NCBI RefSeq assembly: GCF_000699445.3
Contig: NC_067202.1
Span: forward strand, 15,839,924-15,903,923
From: Schistosoma haematobium
Lineage: Eukaryota; Platyhelminthes; Trematoda; Strigeidida; Schistosomatidae
Direction: 5' to 3'
Length of the DNA: 64,000 nucleotides
The notes beneath the pieces are model-generated. The model made no database searches and was not told where the DNA came from. It saw only the letters and a list, made by a program, of their open reading frames with translations. The position numbers and the translations under genes were made by a program. Position 1 is the first letter of the stretch. Each line of letters starts with the position of its first letter. Below are positions 1 to 11,900 of this stretch, in pieces.

Positions 1-19
1 TCTAACTCACTTTTACACC

Positions 20-262
20 AGTTAAAATATCGCCCATGTGCACTAATGGTTTGGAGTCAGAGTTTCCCAACTCCCCCAGGTGGATCCTCCGTCATACCTA
101 TCATATAGGTTCAGGCCCCGACCAGATATTCGCTTTTCGTCCTCTTAATTTCATACACAACACTCGTGGTGTGAGAAGCCAGTGAATAGAACTTTCTTGA
201 CAGTGGTCATATGAGAGCGTTTAGAGCGGGAGAGATGACTCCCTCCACAGATTAACAAATTC
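20..262 (-). mobile_element. Family A copy, 5' half, minus orientation
   Basis: CCCATGTGCACTAATGG, GCTTTTCGTCCTCTTAA and GACAGTGGTCATATGAGAGCG match the reversed 5' half. The 3' half lies off the element or outside the window. Confidence 0.68.
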
Positions 263-755
263 AATTTGTTTGTATTGCTATAATTTTTAACGGATAAATC
301 ATGAAAACAGTCTATTGTATTTCTGAATGACAAATATAACTTTTATGATTCACTCAATGTCGATCACTGACTCGCGCACGCTCTCAATAACGATCAACCA
401 TAATGCGCCTAAAATTCAGCAACCACCAAATAGTAGATTAGAAGTATTAGTGTGACCACAATAACGGCGACGATTAGAAAGAAACAAAATTTTCAGTTTA
501 ACATAGTCATAAATGTAAACTATCTAAATTTAAGAATCTCTACAAACCTGCTCCCGTCCCCCTCGACATACTAAAAATAATTCTATGCTTACTGGTGACC
601 TTTTATTTCTAGATGTAATTCCAGGAGTTCTAGTAAGAGGGTGCAACTAGCCAAGTCCAACCATGTTGGGTATGAGGAAGTTATTTTGTCTTAGACAATG
701 CAACAGAAGGTGGTTGTGTGATATCGCGAATTAAGTGAAATTAGATATGTACACC

Positions 756-900
756 ATTGCATGGTTTAGAGGCTTAGTATTTAGATGAGATATCTGGGTT
801 CGATTCCCGTTTGTGTGGCCGTACATGTGCACTGATGAAAAATTCAATACTAGAATGAAACAGCTATGCAGTGTTTCCTGGTTTTCAGTAGTGATCTAAC
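756..900 (+). mobile_element. Family B SINE, diverged
   Basis: TGGTTTAGAGGCTTAG and GGGTTCGATTCCCG boxes, then ATACTAGAATGAAACAGC and CCTGGTTTTCAGTAGTGATC. Confidence 0.6.
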
Positions 901-1060
901 TACAGTCAGTACGTCATACAAACTGGGAAGAAAAGCAAGATGGCAAGTTTAGTAAAATTATTGTAAATAAAGTCACCGTTCTTATATATGTGTACATAAA
1001 AACGGGTATATATGTACACACACACACAAACTGTATATCTATATACATATGTATACATAC

Positions 1061-1558
1061 CTGTCATTAGTGAGCTGAATTTATGTTCATTATTTGGAGA
1101 TTCCGAATGTGAAACATCCACGGTAGAAGATATATCCCAATTGTTATTACTGTTTACATTATGATAATTTACACTGCTGGTGGTGGTACTTCCACAGCTA
1201 CCACTAAAATAACCAGTGGTAGAGGTGACAATGTTGTTCATTGTATTGGTTGGATTATTTGCAGTTGAGAAATTAATTGAACCAACTGAGGGACCATTAG
1301 AACTAATACTATTACTGGTACTACTGGCATTATTATTGCTATTAATATTATTATTATTTACACCAACAGGACGTTGAAGCCATTGTTTGAATCCGCGTAG
1401 TATTTTATTTGTACGAATTAAACTAGTTGAATGTGATTTATCGTCAACGCTGTTGTTAATATTACTAGGAGTTACATCAGACGTTGTCTGATTATTACTG
1501 TTATTATTATTGGAGATATCGTTTATTATTGTCTCAGTGTTGTCCGATCGAATACCAT
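1061..1558 (-). CDS. Exon 13: Asn-rich linker, last visible exon
   Basis: 498 nt; acceptor TTTTCTTATCTGTAG, donor ACAG|GTATGT, two bases in and one out. The frame is open throughout and runs upstream of the internal ATG at 1241. It contains SLIRTNKILRGFKQWLQRP between Asn/Ser runs. A basic, aromatic segment also precedes the GAP domain in ARHGAP21/23-type proteins, as far as I recall. The gene goes on to the left of the window. Confidence 0.72.
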
Positions 1559-4500
1559 CTACAGATAAGAAAAGTCGAGAATTATTTAAAACTTTTATTC
1601 GAATAAATGTAAAAAAATATCAGTATAAATGAGAAATTGATCCTACTGGGCACTTTTTGAAAATGTCAAAGTAAAAAGAGATATAAGGCCACTATTACAA
1701 AAAATTCTTTTAAACTCTATCAATGCACGATTGTGTTTAGTACCCCCAAATGACCCAGTACGTTCGAGAGTGGAAAGAGTAAGCTCTTTATCTATAAATG
1801 CTTCCACATGAACACATGTATACAGACACTATCAAGGAAGTTCTACCCATTGGCTTCTCATACCACAAGTGTTGTTTACGAAATTAAGAGGACGAAAATC
1901 GAATGTCCGGTAGGAGATTAATCCGAGTTGATAGGTATGATGGAGGATCCACCTAGGGGAGTTGGAAAACCCTGATTCCAAGCCAATAGTGTACATGGGC
2001 TCCATGATCCTGAGGGAACGAATGGTGTTTGAACATATTGTTGGCGACTAGCTATTATTGGACTACATCTCCTACCGTTGTTCTACTGCCTCGTGGGTTA
2101 AACCTCTACCTCTAAGTGAAAGGCTCTGGAAGTGCCAATGTAAGAAAACCATCCGGTTTAGTTCGGGCAACCGGACAATATTCCAGCTCTCACAGCAATC
2201 GAATGATTTGTGCGGCGTACATATATTCGGTGCCTCATTGTATCAATGTTGATATGTTTACATAAATGTATAGAATGAAGAAGACGGAAATAAAGAGAAC
2301 AGGAAAGTCAGTCAGTCAGTCAGTAACAACGTAGAAATTCGTACGTACGTACATCAGTTCGAGTTGCCACACCACATTAGTACAGAGATGCAGTGGTCGA
2401 TTCAAATTCTGTAGTGCTAGATGTAGTAAAATTATAAGCTGAAATCAGAAAAATTAGGGTTTGAATATGTTATTCAAGGAGTATAATACAGTGAAATAAA
2501 TTTGGAAAGAGAAAAAAGAAAGGGACATGAAGAATTCAGAAGATTAGAATTTGGGAGAACACAAAGAGTGGATGCAGCTTCACCATTGCGAACGATTTTG
2601 AGCCATGTCATTCAGGATCTCTAACCATCGGTTGCTATCATCTCGCGGTCCCCAACCAGGTAGTCTACACCTACCAACATGGCTCGGTCCATTTGTCAGC
2701 AACTTCATGCATTTGTGCCATGTTTTGGTCCGGCCGCAACTAGCTTTCTTCCAGCCTACTCTAACACCAGAAAACATCGCACATCGGGGCAGTCGATCGT
2801 TGGGCATACGTAACACAGGTCCAAGCCATCTCAACTGATGAAGTTTCACTACTTCATCAATTGATTTGCCATCCTTACCTAGTACCCGTTTCCTAACAAC
2901 TGAGTTACTTACTCGATGGTCCCAGGATATACGAACAATGTTTCGAAGACACCTATGATCAAATACTAGTAACCTACGAATATCCTCTACTCTTACCGGC
3001 CATGTTTCACTGCCATAAAGTAGGACGGGACGAACTGCTGCGCAGTAAACACGTTCTTTGGTTGATAGACGGATATCTCGCCTACTCCATAAATGACGCA
3101 AGTTGGTAAGAGCTAGTCGAGTCTTCTGTATCCGTGCTGAGATTTCGTCACATACAAGACCACAAGGGCTGATGAAACTTCCAAGATAAGTGAAGCGGTC
3201 GACACGCTCAATTACTTCACTCCCTATCATTGGTTCGGGTGTCAATGCAACCCGATCCTGAAGCAACATTTTGATTTCGAGAATGGGGAGAATTGCATTC
3301 CGAACATGTTAACATTGTTGCTTAGAGTGGTCAGAAGACTCTGTATTTTGTCACGAACAGGAAAGAAAACGAAGGGCAATTAGAATAACAACAGGATTGA
3401 AATAATGATGGAGTATGTAAAGGACAACTCAAGGAAGATATACAAATGATGTATTTAATGTATGATTTTTATATTTTTTAAAGGCACAGTGTGGCTTACA
3501 ATACCTGAGTTTTTGTTCATTATAGTCTTACGAAATGGTGAGTCGACCATCTACTATTTTTGTAACCAAATCACAAACTAATATCTGTTTTCACAACAAC
3601 AACAAATAGGAACAAACTTAGATTCAATAATAAAATTACCAACCTAAATCAATTTTCTCTCGAGTTCGTGTTCGAAATTTATTAGCAACATCAGATTTAT
3701 TACATTTTATTGAATTCACATCTTCACCATCAGCTATAACATTTGAATAATCTGAATCAGTCGATGACTGATGAATAACATAACGGCGATGTAGACGTCT
3801 TTTATCTTTCATTAAACAATATGGTCCATAGGTATTGGTGATGAAAGGGCTACAAGTAGTTATAAAATTTGTAATACCTGGTTGAATAAAAACATCTCTA
3901 TGCATTGAATTATCAAAATCGTCAGGGTTATTGTCACCGGTGTAATCATTATCCATATCGTCATCATCGTTGTTTGCTAGAGGAGGTACACGATATTTAT
4001 TACCTTTTACTGTAAAATCATGAGACAAACTTTGATTTAATTTTGTTGGGATTTCAGATAATAACGATGATAATTTGAGGAGAAATAATTCATATGGATT
4101 AGATGAGGATTTTTTACGATATGTTGTCAATGTAGCTTGTAGAAAAAGAAAGAACAGATAACATTCAGATTATTAAATAATCAGTAGTATAAGGAGATCA
4201 GTATGTGGAAATTATTGAATTTTCATAGTTTACATATTATAGATTGATCTTAGATAACCTGTTAAACACTTCAATAGTGTGTACAGAAGATAAACCATAT
4301 GAGATTCAATCTCGAAACTTTGTGTTACAAGAAATTCTTTAAGCAGGTAAGTTGGCTGAGATACTAGCAAGAACCTCAGTTGCTAAAGGTCTTTTGATGA
4401 ACAAAGATAAATCATTTGACTAATATTATAGTATCTAAAGGATAAGCATGCAAAATTACTCGGTATCCAGAAGGAGGTAGAGAGAACCAAGTCGCTTTGA

Positions 4501-5851
4501 TGCATTGTTGTAGACGTAAAAAGCTACTTCAAGAATAGTCTGAGTCGACTCTTGAAATGAACATAGGGAGTGAAGTAGTTAAGTGAGAGAATGACGATCA
4601 TCAGTTACTCTCTATATTACTTAATGACATGGTCTATGGAAATAAATTTCATATTTGGCCTGTGAGTATTTAATCATAAATGTCTATCAGGTATCGCACA
4701 AGCATTGCACAGCAACAAAGGGAGAAATAGTAGGACAAGAATTATGGCATTAGACAAAGATGAAAAGTCGGTAACTATTTTTGCAAATTATCACCAACTG
4801 ATATAAAGGATGGAAGATAACTATAGGCGCCCACATCAAGGCATGGCATCAGTTCATGAAGTCGCTGACTTTCGTCTTGATAAGTGCATATTATCTTGTT
4901 GAGGTCTACATAATAACATAGACCAGTGATTGAAGACAACAAAACACTATTCATAATCAATTACAACGGTACATATAAATTCATTGTTTATCATACTCCA
5001 AGATCTAGTTTCACTATTCCTTTATATATACATTTTCATTCACTCGTCTCGAAAAACATCCTCAATATTTAATCTTTCTACATTATTTCAACTCTTTTGT
5101 CACTGACCATATTTTTATTTATTCATTGTTCAAACACATCATCATTAGTAAAAAGGGGCACCAAACAGATATGCACCACACAAGTCATTCGATTTGTGCG
5201 AGGGTTAGGGTACTAGCCGGGTGCCCAGATCGAAGCAGGTAGTTTTCTTAGGGGGTCACACCCGGAGCCTTTGGCTTAAAGGTCTGATCCACAAGACAGT
5301 GCAGCAACGTAAAGAGATGCAGTCCCATAATAGCCAGTGTCCAGCAAACAGGTTCATACGCTATTTGTTCCCTCAGGATACTGGAGCCCATGTGCACCAC
5401 TGATTTTGAATCAGGGTTTTCCAACTCCCCTAGATAGATCCTCTGTATCCATCCACTGATTATATTATTTTTATCTTGCCGAGTTAGTGTTATATAACAA
5501 CTTTAGCTACTACACATATTTTTTCTCAATCTTACAATCATTTGAATTATCAATCAGAAAATGAAAATTATTGAAAAATTAATACATGAACAACTTACAT
5601 GCATTACGATGATCTAACTGTTCAACAACACAATCATAGTCACGTCCACCAGAAAGCTGGCAAAGAAAAAAAAGACGGAGATATGCATCTTGATAAATTT
5701 TACTATTTCAAATGTCTGAGAACTTCCATGTACAAGAACAAAACGACCGTCTAATGTTGCCAAAGTTGCCAACAGTGGTCTAACTTCAATCAGATCACGC
5801 AATCAAAAAATTGACTAAATAAAACGTGTACTTGTAACAGGATTATTCTTT

Positions 5852-5901
<50 letters not shown>

Positions 5902-8900
5902 GATAGGTGATAACGCTCAATGGCAGATAATTGAATTGAACTAACATCATTCAAGATTGACAACCGTGAATTTTATCAGAATGGGTTTTGTGGAGAGTTT
6001 TAGAAATCTCACTAGTTGAAATCATGAGTCGATTGAAACTAGACCACCATGGAAAACCTGGAAGCACTGGACGGCCGTTTCGTCCTAGTATGGGACTCCT
6101 TAGCAGTGCGCATCCACGACCCCGCACCCAGCGGGATTCGAACCCAGGACCTACTGTACATTAACACCGTTGGGGGCCGGCTCAGTGGTCTAGTGGTTAA
6201 GTGCTCGCGCGCGAAGACAGTAGGCCCCGGGTTCGAATCCCGCTGAGTGCAGGATCATGGATGCGAACCGTGAATTTATCAATTAATTACTATTTTCAAT
6301 TAAAAATGTTCATGTTAAGTGATTTTTAAAATTATCGGTAGATATACATCATTATACCCTTACTAGGCCTGAGAATTGAATTTGTACGATAGTGTCACAT
6401 AGAGTTTTTAGTTTACTAATTGATTGGCAACTGTTTACTGGTTATTATCTTTAAACTATAATGATATATTTCAGTATTAGCTGTTACGTTTGAAAAGATT
6501 ACGATATCATCTAAAACTGGCGAACGGATCGAAAGTTATCAACACAACAACAGGACAAACCAAACTATTCCACTACACTCTAGTATTGGTAGCTAGAGAA
6601 AAATCACCAGATTCAACCGAGGGAAATCGTGTATTCCACAAGTAGTCGAAAGCACAAACAAACAACCATACAACTCATGCGTATACATACAGTACAAAAA
6701 CGTGTACCGAAAGAGGAAACAAACTAATGACATTTAAGGTCCTTCCAAGTGGAAAATACAAATTGAAGGTAAATGTGGGCGCTTCTGGAGCGAGGATGAG
6801 AAGATTAATTTTTTTACGATAAAATTACAAAAATGAGACGTTTATCAGGGGATTTCTGGGGATCTAGTATCCCAAACACTAGCTCAATTACCAGATACAG
6901 ATTCATATACTTGGCTTTGAGATAAACAATAAATGTGGACGTTAGTGATACGATCTGGCTGCTTAGGTAGAAGCAGGCGGAACAGCGTTCAATCTTGTAA
7001 CTTAGTGGCCAAAAGTCGAATGCATTAATCACGAAGCCATCATTCCATTGCTATGATCCAGATCATGTGCCCCATAATCAATCGATTATGGTTACCAGAT
7101 TTAGGTGTTAGTAGAAGTTTTATCATCACTTTTTGTATTTGGCGTTCCTGAATTCATATGGACAACAGATACACAATTAAATGAGTATCATTAGTTAATG
7201 TTATGTCAAGCTATCAGCAAATAGTGTAATGACTGACTAGGATTTCAAACTGTCACGAATCTGTATAAAACCACTCAACTTGCTCCACAAATCATTTGCT
7301 CTAGTTAGGGTTAGGAATACTGATAAGTATCTCCTGGATTTAAATAGTTGTCCACGATCATGCTGTGATCTAAATAATGAAACTCAAGAACCACCACTAA
7401 CCCCTCATCGTAATGATCATTGTGTGCTCACTAGTGACTAATTTTGAAAAGAGTAATGCATAAAGTTTTAATGAGAAGCCATAATAAGAGTAGTTAAAGC
7501 AGGTCGGATGGGAGACAGCTACTCAAAAATGGAATTGGATAATGGTTACGCAAGATGATGAAATGAGTAAGGTTACAAATGTAAACCCACGTGGTTTAAA
7601 CGTTAAGCTATGGCCATACCAAACGGGGTCATTGATGAGCACTGCTGAGAAGTTCCATACTAGGAGGAAATAGACGTCTAGTGTTTCCTGGTTCTCAATT
7701 GATATATTCACTAGAAACAATCTGTGGTGTAAACAATGAAACTCTATATCTAATCTCATTGATCACTATTCATATTCAATTGAGATTTTTCTAACGAAAT
7801 AGTACATCATCTCAACGAGAGATTTACACAAGATGATACAAATTGAAACCCAAATTAGTGAACTGTGAAGGTAAATATATATGATCAACAACAAAAAAAA
7901 ATCATAATTACCTGACACATTTTTAAACAAGTCATTGCTGCATTCTCATCTGGAAATACAAATAATAATTCGACACCAGCTGTTAAATGAGCGAAACGAA
8001 AACAACGAAACTTTGACCGACTACTAACTTCATCATTCATATTAACATTATTATTATTATTAGTAGTAGTAGTAGTAGTATTACTTTGGAAATCTAATGT
8101 ATTCGACTTATAACAATCATTGAGATCTGATAAAATTTGTTGAGATAGACCAGAAACATGAGGATCCATCCAATCAGGATTTATTCCACTAGTATTATTG
8201 TTATTAATACCACTGGTTATTCGTGAAGTTAATGTTTGAGTACTGTTACTATTATGATTTGAATTACAACCAAGAGGTAACCAATTAGGGAAATTGGCAG
8301 GCAATTGTTCTGAACACCAAATAAGACCGGGTATCGGAAGAATTAAACACGATGCATTACAGCTAAATGATTTATTAACATTAATAGTATTGTTTGAACA
8401 ATCCATATCGGTATTGTATGTAGGATAATAATATGTAATAGAATCATCATTTAAATCATCATGAGATTTAGAGGTATCCAGTGTTCCCCGAGAAGAATAA
8501 TTATCACGAAGATTACCCAAACTATTATTTCTTGGATAGATAATATCATTTTTACTTTTAGAAGTCTATTGTTTACAAAACGAAAAAAACAATGTAACTT
8601 GTTTAGGATAGAATAAATACAATTGTAGTTACAAACGGAAGAAATTACAACTAACCATAGAAATATTTCACTAGTTGAAATCATGAATCAATCGAAGCTA
8701 GACCACCATGGAAAACCTGGAAGCACTGGATGGCAGTTTCATCCGAGTATGGGACTCCTCAACATTGCACATCCACGATCCCGCCCTCCGCGAGATTCGA
8801 ACACAGGTCCTATCAGTCTCGAGCGCGAGCGCTTCCAGGTTTTCCATGATGGTCTAGCTTCAATTGACTCATGATTTCAACTATTGAAATTTCTAAAATC

Positions 8901-11900
8901 TCCACAAAACCCCTACTGATAATAGAAATGTTTATTAATAATTTAGATGGATATGAAGCAGAATGGCAATGGTATTTAACAACTAAAAGAAACAAACTAT
9001 GTCTTTATGTAATGGTATGAATTTCCTCACTGTTGTGATTAAAGACAAAACATTTTACCCGTCTATATTCGGCAATAGATTGTGAGTGATTTGCTTTGAT
9101 ATTGTCATTTACCCATAAGTTTTTGGTAAAAAAAAAACACATTGTGGATTGACTAAAGTTAAATATTACTAATGTTGTATACCGACTCAGTTGTTTATAG
9201 GATAAACGTATATATGAGAAACCGAAAATTCTGATTTCAGTATCCGAATGCCAGTTTGTGAATGCGCATTGTTGAGGAGCCCAATATTAGGACGAAACAA
9301 CCGTCCAATGTTCAAGGTATTTAACGGTAATCAAACTAACAACAGTCCATAATTTAAACACATGAAAAAATGAATAAACTGTTGCTAAAAACATTCTGTT
9401 GTATAAAAGGAGAGAGAGAGTTTATATCTGTTGGGATATTCAGAAAAATATCCCAAAAATTATCCGGTTAAGTCTAATGCTATCCTTGGACTTGAAATGG
9501 TATCATTTTCCTATTGGTCAATTATTATTTGATGTGTCGTTTCCATACTGGTCAATATTTATTTCACGTGTCATTTTCCTGTTGGCCAAATATTGTACAA
9601 ATGTTATTTTCTATTTTATGGTACGATGTAGTCTGCTTGATTGGTATATAAACCGAGTATGTTTGAAATTCATGATCCATATTACAGAGGCTGAGACCAA
9701 TGTTCTGGACTTAACTGGCTGGGCTAGGCGGAAAGCAAGGCCAGTCCAGACTCTAGATTGCTCATACGGGTTTACGCGTCTTTGATCCGATCGATAAGTC
9801 ACTGCTCTCTAATCGGCGGTCACACGTTATGACAATATCATTTACAATTTATCTCTTTCAAACCAAATATAATAAGATAAGATTGCTTATTCGACGATAT
9901 TTTACAAGTTAAGATTAATTTTCAGTTACTAGTAAACATTTCCATAAAAAAGTATGTACTGTTTAATTTTAATGGTTCACAATATATGCTCAGTCTCATT
10001 TCACAGTATTCTTTTTTAGCACCATCAAAGTAGTGCAAACTAGAATGAAGTAAGATAGGTTCTATGCAATTAACATTATAATCTACATAGGATTATTTAA
10101 CATTGTATTACATTTTTGAATACATGAACTGAATAATTATCACAGTCTACATGAAGATTATCTGATTCATGTAGAAGCTAACAGTTGGGAACATTGAATG
10201 GAATGATTCAGAATCGATCGCATTAGAGCAAATACATATTGTTTTCAACAACAACAACAACAAAAAACAACTCTTTATCTACCCTTTGACTCTTTGTTTC
10301 AAAGTTATCTTATACTTTATTTCGATGGAATTGTGTTTTCTTCCCGAACTATAATGTGTATGCTTAATCTTTTCTACTAGCAATAACAGTGTTATTATTT
10401 CTATCATTCTTCTATCTGGCTGTGATGATCTCTTGTGACAGCTTGAACCAATACACAAATATACTAGGTTCTACGTTAAGTTTCACTGATCAATCGACCA
10501 ATCTCTACACAAGTAGATGTCAGTAAACAAACAAGTGTATATTCGAATCATTGTTATACAATCCTATCAATTGTTACGAGCTTAGTTTTTCGGCTTGAAA
10601 AAAAAAACCAATCTATATATCAACAGTGATGTGATACAAATTATAACCGATTTGCACATATTTCACAATAAATTAAATAAACCCCTAAACAGGAATCAAT
10701 AAATTTGACTATGAAAAACATTGGTTAAAAGGCAAATTTAAACTGTGAGCCGCAATCTCTGTTAAGCCGATGTATGATTCTATGTGAAAAAGAATAGATT
10801 TAAAATGTATGTAGAAAACTTGTAGACAATATGTTTATATATAGGCTCGGCAACTATGTATATTCCATGATCGCTTTCAGAGGATTGGTCACAACCTATG
10901 TCAGTGCCATGTTAGTGAACCTGATGTCAGACAATATGTGATTGGGCACAGTGATGATAATTCAGTTATCATTACGGGGCCTTGGTCAAGTTTAACAAAT
11001 ATGATCCCGATGGCTAGTGTATTGCGCATTAGTTGCAAACAGTGGACGGAAGAAGATTGCAGATAGTCATTTTATGACATGACGCTGGGGTTATGAAAGA
11101 AAGCTTTATCTGACTGACATCTATTGAACTATGATAACTCCCTGATCGAATTCCTAAACATGGTGTGATTTAGTAGCCTGAGATGTTATCAAACGTGATT
11201 TACATTATAACCGAGTAGTAGTCATGTTACGGTTCATTTTTAAATAAGTGATCCGAACTAGCTTGACTGAAAGTTTTTCTTGATTGCATTCTTAACTGAA
11301 CAGTATCATCCAAATACTTTTACCATCCATTTCTGTAGCAAATGTAATATTTTGGTACCTGATTCTAACAGACTTTAATTGTTTTAAATAACATTTAAAA
11401 AATACCAACGTTAATATCTAATTTTTATCTGATTACGAAGTGATAAATTGAACTATTAGATCATATTGCAGATTGCGCAACACAGTAGAAGACTTTACGA
11501 GGCAGTATTACATCATATTCCTTAATTTATTTGAGCAATGTACTCTGGATAAGCCTTTACAACAATTGAACGGAATCAATTGATGGTTATTTAGTGCTCA
11601 ATGTGGTTTAATACCGAATGAGATCTACATGAACGAGTTTCTTTTTTTTATCCAGTTGACTGATTTGAATTTATACCAATTAAACCTCACAATAATAAAT
11701 ATACTTTTTTATATCCCAATGAATAGAAAAATTATATTTGTGACATTTCGTGACTTAATGTAAGCCACTTCTTCAGAGTGCCACCAAATGCCCTGGTACG
11801 GCTGAGAGTGGGGAGTCCGTTCTCCATCTCCAAATGCTCTCTCATGGCCACGTACATACAACCACTTTCAGGGAAGTCCTACTCACTGCTTTCTCGCACC

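Noticed and set aside
2308..2325. GTCA repeats at several sites, first taken for ordinary microsatellites.
   Set aside because: They always sit at the end of RTE-like copies in a fixed orientation, so they are the element's tail.
6170..6265. Possible functional tRNA gene with good A and B boxes.
   Set aside because: No closing acceptor stem was found, and the same sequence heads other family B SINE copies.
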